Of a DNA stretch of 64,000 nt, positions 48,701-57,074 are shown in pieces. The first letter of the stretch is position 1. The number at the start of each line of letters is the position of its first letter. The DNA comes from Saprospirales bacterium (GTDB lineage: Bacteria > Bacteroidota > Bacteroidia > Chitinophagales > Saprospiraceae), in NCBI GenBank assembly GCA_016703765.1, contig JADJBL010000001.1:1-64000 (forward strand). The letters run 5' to 3'. Below the pieces are notes generated by a model. It was not told the origin of the DNA. It worked only from the letters and a program-made list of their open reading frames with translations, and ran no database searches. A program made the position numbers and the translations under genes.

Positions 48701-48778
48701 AGCCCCCGCTTCGGGATCGACGACAATATCTACCCAAGGGCCAGGGCGTTTTTGTTTGGAGTAAATATCAATTTGTAA
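45740..48778 (+). CDS. SusC/RagA-type TonB-dependent outer-membrane transporter
   Basis: 1012 aa from the ATG at 45740 (MKPNFALLQRLS). A signal peptide ends WAIAQ. It is followed by the CarboxypepD_reg domain (RTITGLVTDANTGEPLIGANVLI ... GTSSGTITDFDGTYSL split patches), the VVVGYGTVTKKDKTGAV SusC signature, the plug (VAGVQVVSNSGEPG, IRIRGGTSINAGNEPLYVIDG) and a ~22-strand barrel. SusC proteins import oligosaccharides captured with SusD, powered by TonB. The 160-nt gap after the amylase gene has no repeat stem-loop and no exact promoter box, so read-through from the amylase promoter is plausible. Confidence 0.93.
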   Translation: MKPNFALLQRLSLAVFLTLLCQWAIAQRTITGLVTDANTGEPLIGANVLIVGTSSGTITDFDGTYSLTLTADARELTFSYTGYQSQTIALGSSNVLDVVLAAGEYLEEVVVVGYGTVTKKDKTGAVNAVTSDEFNKGAIVSVDNLIAGKVAGVQVVSNSGEPGAQNSIRIRGGTSINAGNEPLYVIDGVPIDNSAHNPGGFSSGRNPLNALNPSDIEEFTVLKDASATAIYGSRGANGVIIITTKKGKAGDAGKISYDGWLSLAQPIAVPDLLSTEEFITAAKANALASKLKLIDTTGNVSTDWYDQVIQNAMGQSHNLSFTGGAGGLGYRFSLGYLDQDGIVKTSSTQRTSFAFNLNHKLLNDKLKVDVNIKAAQTKDRFDPGVIGSAMAFAPTQPIYDEGNEWGGYWEWDDDLGVKNPVAQLNLVQDYGQSVRSIGNIQFDYSLPWIEGLSAKLNLGYDLSKGDRKRFQPSFLRQQYANNGEIRLENYSRNSGILETYLNYLKEFGSSRLDFTAGYSYQDFTSEFPAFRAWDLNSNLLGFNNPAPANEFSTTNSVLQNRLISFFGRANYSLLDRYLFTVTVRRDGSSRFGPENRWGTFPSAAIGWRILEEGFMEGAKGIFSDLKLRVGYGITGNQEIGDYRYLRTYTFGDAFVQYQFGNEFITTLRPNGVDPNLKWEETASYNIGLDYGFLNGRINGSIEYYYKKTDDLLFEVTVPAGSNLTNVILTNIGSVQNTGLEFLINATAVSGPSFTWDLGFNAAYNRNEILQLDQFDDPNFIGYPTGGIAGAVGNNIQILRVGFPVQSFFVYEQLYDEDGNPQIDGVDYNEDGLKNLLDRYVDQNDDGLINNFDKRPFEKPAPDLILGLTSTMYIGNLDLSFTVRGAVGNYVYNNVASTTGYYNRLNELTPNNMTASVLESNFKAPQYFSDYYIEDGSFARLDNLTLGYTINASKKFNLRLYATGQNLLLLTKYTGLDPEIGNISNSNSSPRFGIDDNIYPRARAFLFGVNINL

Positions 48779-48792
48779 CTAGTTGTTCATTC

Positions 48793-48849
48793 TTAGTTTT
48801 TAATTTTTAGTTGAATACCTAAAAATTAAAAACTAAAAACTAAAAATTT
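48793..48849. repeat. AGTTTTT-type stem-loop between susC-like and susD-like genes
   Basis: TTAGTTTTTAATTTTTA (48793-48809) pairs perfectly with TAAAAATTAAAAACTAA (48820-48836); more A-rich units follow to 48849, 6 nt before the SusD ATG. Extra units on the right arm allow alternative pairings. It could set the SusC:SusD expression ratio. Confidence 0.8.
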
Positions 48850-48855
48850 CAAATC

Positions 48856-50427
48856 ATGAATAAATCAATCAGCATCATATTCACCGTTTTGGCACTGGCA
48901 GCCCTGTCCTGCACCAATCTGGACATCAAGCCTGCCAGTTCGGTCAACAACGAGGTCGTCTTCGACGATCCGGGATCGTACAAGGCCTTCATTGCGCGGG
49001 TGTATTCCGGCCTGGCCGTCAGCGGCCAGAGAGGACCGGACGGAGACAGCGACATCAAGGGCATCGACGAAGGGTTCGGCAATTACATGCGCGGATACTG
49101 GCAACTGCAAACCCTAAGCACAGACGAAGCGGTAATCGCCTGGAATGACGGCACCCTTTACGAGTTGCACAACCAGGATTGGAGCCCTTCGAACGAGTTC
49201 ATCACGGCCACGTACAACCGCATTTACGTCCAAATCGCCATGGCCAATGAGTTTCTGCGGGAAACCTCCGACGAGAAACTCAGCGATCGGGGCGTGGAAG
49301 GCGCCCTATACGACGACATTCAGGACTATCGCGCAGAGGCCCGCTTCCTCCGGGCGCTGAGCTATTGGCACGGTATGGACCTGTTCGGCAACATCCCCTT
49401 TGTGACCGAAGAAGACCAGATCGGCATCGAGCCCCCGAGGCAGGCTTCCCGTGCGGAAGTTTATAGCTATATCGAGTCGGAATTGAAAGCCATCGAAAAC
49501 CTGCTTCCCGCGCCCAAGACCGGCGAATACGGCCGCGCTGACCAGGCTGCCGTCTGGTCCCTGCTGGCCAAGTTGTACCTCAACGCAGAGGTGTATGTCG
49601 GTCAGGCGAAATACGCCGAATGCCGGACCTACTGCGAAAAGGTGATCAACTCCGCCGCGTACAGCCTTTCCCCGGTTTACCGCTATGTTTTTATGGCCGA
49701 TAACGACACCTCGCCGGAGATCATTTTCCCAGTCACCTATGACGGCGAACGGACCAAAACCTGGGGGGGTACGACCTATCTGGTGAATGCCGCCATCGGA
49801 GGGGCTATGGACAGGACCGTTTACGGCGTAGCGGAGGCCTGGGCAGGACTCCGCACGACCAGCGCGCTGGTCAACCGCTTCCCCGACGAAACCGGCGATA
49901 TCGACAGCCGCGCCCTGTTCTTCACCAACGGACAGACCAAGGAGATCGACGCGGTTGGCACCTTCACGCAAGGTTATGCCCTGCCGAAATACTCCAACAT
50001 CCGCTCCGACTCTATGCCGGCATCCCATACCGTCCATCCCGATACGGATTATCCCATGTTCCGGCTGGCCGACGTCTATCTCATGTATGCGGAATGCGTA
50101 TTGCGCAACGGCGGTGGCGATAAAGCCCTTGCCACAGGTTATATCAACCAGATCCGCGAGCGCGCCTACGGCAACACAGATGGCAATATCACCGCAGACG
50201 ACCTCACCCTCGAGTTCGTGCTCGACGAGCGCAGCCGCGAACTATACTGGGAGGCCGGCCGCCGAATCGACCTGATCCGCTTCGGGCAGTTTAGCGACGC
50301 GGGCATTTGGCCCTGGAAGGGCGGTGTGAAGGAGGGCGTCGTCACCGAGGCCTTCCGCGACCTGTTTCCGATCCCCGGGTCAGACCTCCTGGCCAACCCG
50401 AACCTGGATCAGAACGACGGATATTAA
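48856..50427 (+). CDS. SusD/RagB-type glycan-binding lipoprotein
   Basis: 523 aa. The lipobox is in LALAALSC. SusD-family features are the N-terminal NLDIKPASSVNNEVVFDDP, the helical TPR-like core (ATYNRIYVQIAMANEFL, YRAEARFLRALSYWHGMDLFGNIPFVTEED), YPMFRLADVYLMYAEC, GGGDKALATGYINQIRERAYG, and the C-terminal LDERSRELYWEAGRRIDLIRFGQF. It caps the SusC barrel and binds the incoming glycan. No SusE/SusF-like gene follows; an intrinsic terminator lies directly after. Confidence 0.93.
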   Translation: MNKSISIIFTVLALAALSCTNLDIKPASSVNNEVVFDDPGSYKAFIARVYSGLAVSGQRGPDGDSDIKGIDEGFGNYMRGYWQLQTLSTDEAVIAWNDGTLYELHNQDWSPSNEFITATYNRIYVQIAMANEFLRETSDEKLSDRGVEGALYDDIQDYRAEARFLRALSYWHGMDLFGNIPFVTEEDQIGIEPPRQASRAEVYSYIESELKAIENLLPAPKTGEYGRADQAAVWSLLAKLYLNAEVYVGQAKYAECRTYCEKVINSAAYSLSPVYRYVFMADNDTSPEIIFPVTYDGERTKTWGGTTYLVNAAIGGAMDRTVYGVAEAWAGLRTTSALVNRFPDETGDIDSRALFFTNGQTKEIDAVGTFTQGYALPKYSNIRSDSMPASHTVHPDTDYPMFRLADVYLMYAECVLRNGGGDKALATGYINQIRERAYGNTDGNITADDLTLEFVLDERSRELYWEAGRRIDLIRFGQFSDAGIWPWKGGVKEGVVTEAFRDLFPIPGSDLLANPNLDQNDGY

Positions 50428-50451
50428 CTACCTCCTGTCTTTCTGACTTTT

Positions 50452-50490
50452 AGAAGGAGAGCGCGGCGCCCCCGCTCTCCTTCTTTTTTT
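50452..50490 (+). terminator. Intrinsic terminator after the SusD gene
   Basis: AGAAGGAGAGC (50452-50462) pairs with GCTCTCCTTCT (50474-50484) around a GC-rich loop, followed by a run of Ts to 50490. It marks the end of the GH13-SusC-SusD unit. Confidence 0.85.
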
Positions 50491-50830
50491 CTGTTGCAGT
50501 GTATGCATTTCGGACCGCTTTCTGCTCCTGTCAAAGGGTTTGAGAGAGCCCAAATTTATTTATAGTAATTTTTTATAATTTGATAAGGGGGTCGAGGGGA
50601 AAAATGTGTCTATATTTGAGGAAGCGGCGTCTCAACATGAATTTGCGGATTTGCCGCTCCGAAATTCCCAAAAACGGCTCCCGGATGAAGACAATTTGAT
50701 TCTGGCCTGGCATGATCTTTGTTATTTCCTCACAAATGAAGGCCAGCCGACCAAAATGGCAATAGGCTTTGTTTGACCTGCGTTGTAAAAAATAGTAAAC
50801 TTATCCAGCGGTTAGAACCCCGAAAGATTT
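50491..50830. other. Gene-free AT-rich stretch with a promoter box
   Basis: Apart from a TATATTTG box at 50611-50618 (full TAnnTTTG match) nothing here is coding. A 20-codon frame starts at the ATG at 50638 just downstream; it could be a leader peptide but has no other support. The box is 212 nt from the metallophosphoesterase start, so a structured leader or small RNA is possible. Confidence 0.45.
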
Positions 50831-51589
50831 ATGCGTCAATTTGTTATTACCGACATTCACGGCTGTCTCAATACCTTTCAGACCCTTCTGGATAAAATAG
50901 CCTTTTCGTTCGAGGACGAGCTCTACCTGATGGGCGATTTTATGGACCGGGGTCCCGACAGCAAGGGGGTAATCGACTACATCCTCGACCTCCGGCGCAT
51001 GGGGTATAAGCTGCATTGCATTCGCGGCAACCACGACCAGATGATGCTCGATGCCCCCAAGGGCAAAGAACATAACCTCACCTGGCTCGCCAACGGCGGG
51101 AAGACGACCTTGAAGAGCTTCGGCGTCAAACAGGTGGAGGATATCCCACAGAAATATTTCGATTTTATCAGCGAGCTTCCCTACTACCTCGAAGTAGGTC
51201 CGTATATCCTGGTGCATGCCGGGCTCGATTTCAACAATAAAGATCCGTACGAGAACCGGGAGTTCATGCTTTGGGGCCGCAACTGGTATTCCCTCACCAA
51301 TTACGATTGGCTGGGCGACCGGTTCCTGCTACATGGCCATACGCCTCTTTTCAGGGAGGAAATGGAGAAACAGCACAAAATCCTCTCCACGCAGCGCTTT
51401 TTGGGCCTGGACAACGGCTGCGTGTACAACTCCCCGGCATACGTCCGTATGGGGCTCGGCTCTCTATGCGCCTTCAACCTGGGCGATCAATCCCTGACCT
51501 TTGTGAACAACCTGGAGTCGGGGATCTCAGACGACAGCCTGAAGCCGAAAAGCCGCCTGGCAGCTTTGTGGTCTATGCTGTCCTTCTAA
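50831..51589 (+). CDS. Metallophosphoesterase (Ser/Thr phosphatase-like, PrpA/ApaH-type)
   Basis: 252 aa. The calcineurin-like metal-binding motifs appear in order: VITDIHG (Asp8, His10), LMGDFMDRGPDS (Asp ~36), IRGNHDQMML, ILVHAGLDF and LLHGHTPL. The spacing matches bacterial PP1-like Ser/Thr phosphatases and symmetric diadenosine-tetraphosphate hydrolase relatives. Substrate unresolved: a phosphoprotein or a dinucleotide are both possible. The start is the ATG at 50831. Stands alone. Confidence 0.9.
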   Translation: MRQFVITDIHGCLNTFQTLLDKIAFSFEDELYLMGDFMDRGPDSKGVIDYILDLRRMGYKLHCIRGNHDQMMLDAPKGKEHNLTWLANGGKTTLKSFGVKQVEDIPQKYFDFISELPYYLEVGPYILVHAGLDFNNKDPYENREFMLWGRNWYSLTNYDWLGDRFLLHGHTPLFREEMEKQHKILSTQRFLGLDNGCVYNSPAYVRMGLGSLCAFNLGDQSLTFVNNLESGISDDSLKPKSRLAALWSMLSF

Positions 51590-51616
51590 TCTCCTAATCA
51601 GTTTCGGGCTTCTCGT

Positions 51617-53468
51617 TTAATCACCGATCAGCAACCGGATGGGCAGGTTGACCCCCACTTTCCAGGAAAAGGACTTTTGATACGTGTAATAGGTAAATTC
51701 GGTATGGCCGTATGGGAATACCAGAGCCAGGCCTATTTCCGGGTGGGTTTCGCTGTTGAATTCCCGGATGTTGACGGCATAGATATCGACCGGATAGGAA
51801 GGCGGCAATAAGCCGAAGTAGTCGGTACGGTATTCTTCCCAGGTCGATCCCGAAATAAAGGTCAGGCCTCCGGTAATATGGAGGTGCCGCAGATATTTGA
51901 TCTGAAAAAAAGGCCCCACGACCAGTCCGGCGTGAAACACCCTTCCGGAAAAGCCGTAGTCGTAAAATTCGGGTTTATCGACCACCCAACCCCTGCCGAT
52001 TAGTTCATCGTATTTGGCGTTCAACTCACCCAGGGTGTACTCCAGAAAGTCGGGCATCGGGCCTGTTTTTCGGTAACCGAAAAAATAGCCGCCGACGGGG
52101 GCATAAAAGGCAAGACCGAAATTTTCCAGGGTCTGGAATTTAAAATCCTGCTTCGTTTTCTCCGAAAAATGGTCCCAACGCTCCCCCGAAGTTGGAGGAA
52201 CTAAGCGATGTGTAGCGGCTCCAGGGGCGATTGACCAACTGGTAGTTCAGAGCAAAATAGGCGTTTTTGGTATAACTGCCCTGGGTCAGGAACACGGGGC
52301 AGCCCGCATTCTTAATACTGCCCTTCAACTCCGGGCATCGGTCTTCGTTATCCGGTATCCCGTCGCTGTCTCCATCGGGGCATCCGTCGTATCGCTGCGG
52401 ACCTTTCTGGTCGGGGCATTTGTCGTTTTTATCCGCGACCCCGTCGTTGTCGCCGTCCGGACAGCCTTTGAGGCGGGGACTGCCGGGAATTAGGGGGCAT
52501 TCGTCGATGCTGTCCACCACGCCGTCGGCATCGCTATCGGGTTCGGGGCAGCCTCCGTATTCGGGCGGGCCGGCCTCGAAGGGGCAGCTATCGTCGATAT
52601 CGGGAACTCCATCCGCGTCTTTATCCGGGCAGCCCTTAAACTCAGGTAAGCCGGTCAGGAACGGGCAGCGGTCTTCTTTATCCGGAATCCCGTCGCTGTC
52701 GCTGTCGGGACAGCCGTTAAACTTGGGAATGCCGGCATTGTAGGGGCATTCGTCGAGGTGATCGGGGAAACCGTCGTTGTCGTTATCCGGGCAGCCTTCC
52801 TTATTCGTGGGGCCTGCGATTTTAGGGCATTTGTCGTAGATATTGGGCACCCCGTCCAGATCGTCGTCGGGGCAGCCGGAGATGGTGCGAAACCCGAATT
52901 CATTGGGGCATTCGTCCCGGGAGTCGGGCACTCCGTCGGTATCGCTATCTTTTTCAAAGGGCTTTTTCGACTCGGTGGCGCAGGTAAAGCCGTCCAGCGT
53001 TCCGGTGTAGTGGGTAATGCTTTTGATGAAAACCCTCCAGGAGCCCTCTTCGCGCACCGCGATGGTTTCCATCAATTTCACCGTGGTTCCGAAAGGTTTT
53101 CCCTGGCGATCCCCTCCCTTCATTTTAATTTCAAAAGCCACCTGGGTGCCTGCGTAGGAGCTCATGAAGGTTTTGCAGCCCAAAAACCGGGTCTCCACCG
53201 CTCCGGGGTTATCCTTCCCGTCAAACAACAACTCAAATGCCTTGAGGTAGTCGGACACATCCTGATAGACTCCGGAACCCTTCAGGAAATCGCCCGGCGT
53301 CAGGTCGTATTCGATCTTCACATTTCCATCGAAAAACGCAGCCCTGGGGAATTGAGGGTCGTAAGAATTGGCGATCATCTTTTTCTTCTGGGAAGAAGGA
53401 ATATCGTCCATACAGAGAGTGGAAAGCAACTGCCCGTATAGCTCGACCAGCATCTGCGACTGACCCAC
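51617..53468 (-). CDS. Thrombospondin type-3 repeat outer-membrane protein, frameshift
   Basis: The N-terminal ~170 residues form a secreted domain (EVVGQSQMLVELYGQLLSTL, PRAAFFDGNVKIEYDL, VAFEIKMKGGDRQG). About ten thrombospondin type-3 calcium-binding repeats follow, of the D-x-D-x-D-G-x-x-D pattern with Cys (DTDGVPDSRDECP, DNDGFPDHLDECP, DSDGIPDKEDRCP and others). The C-terminus is beta-barrel-like (FSEKTKQDFKFQTLENFG, AFYAPVGGYFFGY, KSFSWKVGVNLPIRLLIGD). One G is missing in the run at 52193-52197; restoring it joins NFGG to ERWDHFSEK. The true N-terminus extends past 53468 through a good signal (FLKALAVFPALLCSLHAGAQ) to ~53600. No ATG is visible there, so the start is unresolved; it abuts a repeat stem-loop. 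Confidence 0.75.
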
Positions 53469-53604
53469 GACCTCCTCCCAATCGACATCCGCAACCGGCC
53501 CCTTTTGCGCCCCGGCATGCAGGCTGCATAGCAGGGCGGGGAAAACCGCGAGGGCCTTCAGGAAGTGGAGAGGGCGATATTTGGGATTGCGGACGATAAT
53601 TTTG

Positions 53605-53690
53605 AAAGTTTAGTAGGTTTAGGAAGTTTAGAAGGTTTAGGAAGGAAAAAACTAAACTTCCTAAACCTTCTAAACTTCCTAAACTATTTA
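53605..53690. repeat. GGTTTAG-type tandem-armed stem-loop
   Basis: The left arm 53605-53645 (AGTTTAGTA, GGTTTAGGA, AGTTTAGAA, GGTTTAGGA units) pairs with the right arm 53651-53690 (CTAAACTTC, CTAAACCTT units). It fills the gap between the stop of the secreted 282-aa protein gene and the likely start of the thrombospondin-repeat gene, both on the minus strand. Confidence 0.85.
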
Positions 53691-54532
53691 ATATTCAGGG
53701 ATATAAGCTTATACTTCGCCAGCTCCGGTCCTACGGCCGGATAGAGTTCGGAGATGAGCCATCCGGTATTGAAATCTTCGCGGGGCACCTGTTTGACGAC
53801 GAAGACCCATCCGGGCACCTGGAAAAAATGAAATTCGATGGAGTTGATGCGCATTAGGGTCATATTCCCGAGGTAGACCTCCCAGGCGAGGGTATTGAGG
53901 AGCGGGTTTCGGGATTTGAGCTCCATGCAATCCGAGAAATTCTTTTCGTCCTCAAAGGCCCTTTTCAGGCTGCTGAAATTGGCGCCATGGCTCATGGGGC
54001 TGAGGAACAACTTCCGGTTGGCCTTGGCGTATGGAAAGGGCTCCTGGCAAAGCTCGGCGAAAACCCCGGAATGAAGCATGGAGACGATGACCCATTCCAG
54101 ACCGCCGCTGGCAGGGTCTTTCCGGACTTTCAGGACCAGGTCGGTCAGGTAGTTTTTGCCCTGGAACTGGACCTTGCAATTGACCTTGGCGTACCACTCG
54201 TCCCCTTCAAAATCCAGGAAAGCAGGGCATTCCCGGTCGATCGCCTGGTTGATGAAAGTCTCCACCTGGGCTTCGCTCCAGTCGGCGCTTCGGAGGTTAA
54301 ACAAGCTATACAGGATGTCTTTCCGGGAGATATCCTTTTTATCAAAAAGCTTGAACCATTGATCCCGCACTCGCTGATCCACGTCCCCATTGAAGCGTTC
54401 GATGAAGTCATCGACCGTGTGTACCTCTACGACGAAATTTTCCTTGATCCAATCGTCGGAAGGCTGGGCGTTGAGGAAGGCGGGGAAGAGCAGATAAAAG
54501 ATAATAGCGTATGCAAAGTTCAGTTTTGCCAT
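53684..54532 (-). CDS. Secreted protein of unknown function, middle gene of a trio
   Basis: 282 aa from the ATG at 54532 (MAKLNFAYAIIF), which overlaps the upstream gene by 13 nt. A signal peptide ends FPAFLNAQ. The mature part is mixed alpha/beta: DDFIERFNGDVDQRVRDQWFKLF, SEAQVETFINQAIDRECPAFLDFEGDEWYAKVNCKVQF, YLTDLVLKVRKDP and a C-terminal FHFFQVPGWVFVVKQV strand pair. No family recognised. Gene order and overlap with its neighbours suggest a shared complex with the thrombospondin-repeat protein. Confidence 0.6.
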   Translation of the reverse strand: MAKLNFAYAIIFYLLFPAFLNAQPSDDWIKENFVVEVHTVDDFIERFNGDVDQRVRDQWFKLFDKKDISRKDILYSLFNLRSADWSEAQVETFINQAIDRECPAFLDFEGDEWYAKVNCKVQFQGKNYLTDLVLKVRKDPASGGLEWVIVSMLHSGVFAELCQEPFPYAKANRKLFLSPMSHGANFSSLKRAFEDEKNFSDCMELKSRNPLLNTLAWEVYLGNMTLMRINSIEFHFFQVPGWVFVVKQVPREDFNTGWLISELYPAVGPELAKYKLISLNIK

Positions 54533-55098
54533 GTTTCTTCCACGTTGATATCGCCCAATAAAACGTCCCAGCAACGGAGGCTGTTGCCTGCCTGCGCTAC
54601 TTCCACCTGTTTGAGGACCACCTCTATATGCTTTTCGGTGATGTCCTGATAGGCGGGCAGATCGTCTTTATACCCGGTAAATTTCTGTTTGATGGTAATG
54701 ACGCCGTAGAAATTGCCGTCCACCCCTTTGCGCAGCTGGCTGACGTAGCCCACTTCCACCCAAACGATCTCGACCTTGGTATAGCCGAGGAGCTTGAGGT
54801 GTTCGAAATAGTGGCGGACCTTGTATTCCCGAACGGCTTTATTGTTGCTGCTGGAAACCTGCACGATACGGTCTTCGTCCAGGAAGAGCTTGCACGCCAG
54901 GTCGACCGCGTTGGACGCCTTGATGATCGTGCTTTTATTGTCGCAAATGATCTGGATATAACTGGACAGGTAGGTGGTTTTCTGGAGGGCTTGTTTGCTG
55001 TACTCCTCTGTTTTTGGGGGCTTTCCGTCGCATTGTCCGTACGCGGCGGCCCACGAAAACAGGCAGATTAGTGTAATCGGCAGGATTCTCAATCTCAT
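54520..55098 (-). CDS. Secreted protein of unknown function, first gene of a trio
   Basis: 192 aa. A signal peptide (ILPITLICLFSWAAAYGQ) is followed by a helical start (YSKQALQKTTYLSSYIQII) and beta-rich sequence (VREYKVRHYFEHLKLLGYTKVEIVWVEVGY, FYGVITIKQKFTGYKDD). The C-terminal region with KHIEVVLKQVEV resembles a SnoaL/NTF2-like sandwich, but I cannot assign it. It overlaps the next gene by 13 nt and has its own promoter at 55158. Confidence 0.6.
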   Translation of the reverse strand: MRLRILPITLICLFSWAAAYGQCDGKPPKTEEYSKQALQKTTYLSSYIQIICDNKSTIIKASNAVDLACKLFLDEDRIVQVSSSNNKAVREYKVRHYFEHLKLLGYTKVEIVWVEVGYVSQLRKGVDGNFYGVITIKQKFTGYKDDLPAYQDITEKHIEVVLKQVEVAQAGNSLRCWDVLLGDINVEETWQN

Positions 55099-55157
55099 AT
55101 GTTATTCCATTAAATACGGTCCACAGGATTTTTCCGGTGCGTCGCTGTATTAATCTA

Positions 55158-55165
55158 CAAAGATA
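55158..55165 (-). promoter_or_regulatory. -7 promoter element (TATCTTTG) of the secreted-protein trio
   Basis: The reverse complement is a full TAnnTTTG match, 59 nt before the ATG at 55098. A TTGAC at 55183-55187 on the minus strand, with a ~19-nt spacer, is a fair -33 box. Confidence 0.65.
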
Positions 55166-55183
55166 GCCATTATGGGCGGGAAG

Positions 55184-55657
55184 TCAAGACCTGCCCTCGC
55201 TTTGAACAGGCCGCACCCTCGCAGTGCCGGCAGGCAAAACATAGAGCGGTACAGGCGATTTTTGCAGCAAAAACCCGGCTACGCTCCCCGCAAAAATTTC
55301 GTACACCGCCCCGTGTCCGTGCGAGCCCAACACGATGAGGCCGATCTCGAGTTTTTCGACTTCCTCCAGGATCGCCTGTCCGGTGTGGCCCTGCACGAGA
55401 AGGGCGGTGCAGGTTACGCCCTGTTCCGACACCTGCTGCTGAAATTCTGCCAGGCGCCGGTGCTCGGAGCGCAGCTCCTCAGCCCTGGCATCCCTGATGT
55501 ATTCCGGACCGACTTTAAAGCCTACGAAATCGGGGTCGGGGGCCGCCACATGAAGGATCCAGCATTTGGCCTGGAATATGGACGCCAGGCGGGCGCTTTG
55601 GGTCACCACCTCGGCAGTGATCTCCGAAAAATCGACGAGGGCAAGGATATTTTTCAT
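55184..55657 (-). CDS. Universal stress protein (UspA family)
   Basis: 157 aa from the ATG at 55657 (MKNILALVDFSE). The UspA fold has the N-terminal ILALVDFSEITAEVV strand-helix and CWILHVAAPDPDFVG. The ATP-binding motif G-2x-G-9x-G-S appears as VLGSHGHGAVYEIFAGSVAG, followed by SPVPLYVLP. Single-domain ATP-binding type. It is the last gene of the SGNH-MBOAT-UspA operon, starting 7 nt after the MBOAT stop. Confidence 0.9.
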   Translation of the reverse strand: MKNILALVDFSEITAEVVTQSARLASIFQAKCWILHVAAPDPDFVGFKVGPEYIRDARAEELRSEHRRLAEFQQQVSEQGVTCTALLVQGHTGQAILEEVEKLEIGLIVLGSHGHGAVYEIFAGSVAGFLLQKSPVPLYVLPAGTARVRPVQSEGRS

Positions 55658-55664
55658 AGTAAGG

Positions 55665-57069
55665 CTAAAACTGAAAGTAAATAAACTGCGCCCCACTGGC
55701 CTGCGAGATCAGCGTGGCGAAAAGCATGAAACCCCATATTCCTCCGAGCACCCACCAGGGAACTTTGGAGGCAATGGTCTCCAGGTTGCTGTGGCGAAAG
55801 ATCCAGTGCCCGGCAAATAACAAGGCGATCACGATCCACACGACCAAAAGGTAGGATGTTTCCAGCACCGCCTTTCCATTTTCCGCCAAAAAAAACATGC
55901 TCTTCAGCATATCTCCCGCGCTCTTGAAATCTTCCGCCCGGAAAAAGACCCAGGTGATGTTGACGAAAAAGAAGGTGCCCAAAGCGGTCAAAATGCTTTC
56001 GCGCAGAAGGAGCTTCCGCGATCGCATAAATCGCTCAACCGACAAATACAGTCCGTGCAATCCGCCCCAGACGATGAAGGTCCAGGCGGCGCCGTGCCAC
56101 AATCCGCCCAGGAGCATGGTGAGCATGAGGTTGATGTAGGTCCGGACCAGCCCCGAGCGGTTGCCGCCCAGGGGGATGTAGAGGTAATCGCGGAGCCAGG
56201 TGGACAGGGTGATATGCCAGCGCCGCCAGAAGTCTGAAAACCCGGTGGCAGCGTAGGGGAAGCGGAAGTTCAAGGGGAGCTCCATCCCCAGGGTGTGCGC
56301 GATCCCGATGGCGCAAAGCGAATAGCCGGCAAAGTCGAAAAAGATCTGCCCGGAGAAGGCCAGCACGCCGGTCCAGGCGTCGAGCGGGAGCATACCGCTG
56401 CCGGTGTTGAAGACTTTTTCAGCCGTGGACGCCAGGAGGCTGTCGGCGAGCACCGTTTTTTCGAACAAGCCCAGGGTCAGCAAAAACATGCCCCAGCTAA
56501 ACTGATTCCAGGTGGCTCGTTTGGGTTCGTAAAACTGGCCCACCAGCTCTTCGGAGCGCACGATCGGCCCGGCTACGAGTTGAGGGAAAGAAGGTTACGT
56601 ACAGCGCAAAGTCCAGGAAGGTCCGTGCCGGCTGAATCTTTCGGTAGTATAGGTCGAGCGAATAGGAAAGGGTCTGGAAGGTGTAAAAGGAAATACCCAT
56701 CGGGAGTATTATGTCCCAGGCGGGCGCCTGGTAGTCCCAGCCGACCTGGTTGACCAGCCAGGTGAAGTTTTCCATGAGGAATTCTCCGTATTTGAAGAAG
56801 CCCAGGAAGCCCAGGTTGACGGCCAGACTGAGGAATATCCACCATTTCCGGTTGCGGTCATCCTTGATCCGGTAAAGTCGGTTGCCGGCTATCCAGTCGA
56901 CCAGCGTGGAAGCCAACAGCAGGAGGACCAGGGGCGGGTTCCACAGGCCGTAGAAGATATAGCTCGCCACAAGGAGCATGACTTTCTTCTGCCGCCAGGA
57001 AAAGGGCAGGTAATAGAATGCCAACACCGCCAGGAAAAACAGCAGAAAACCGCTGGAATTGAAAAACAT
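55665..57069 (-). CDS. MBOAT-family O-acyltransferase (AlgI-like), frameshift
   Basis: About 467 aa after repair, normal for AlgI-type proteins. The N-terminal half (MFFNSSGFLLFFLAVLAFYYL, SYIFYGLWNP, FLGFFKYGEF, LPMGISFYTFQTLSY) is in one frame. The C-terminal half (VRSEELVGQFYEP, DFAGYSLCAIGIAHTLG, DFWRRWHITLSTWLRDYLYIPLGGNR, LLGGLWHGAAWTFIVWG) is in another. The active-site His is in GLWHGAAW. One extra C at 56584-56586 breaks TFFPQLVAGPIV. It transfers acyl groups, usually acetyl, across the inner membrane to exopolysaccharide or other envelope glycans. The SGNH partner is encoded directly upstream (5-nt gap). Confidence 0.88.
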
Positions 57070-57074
57070 GCCGT

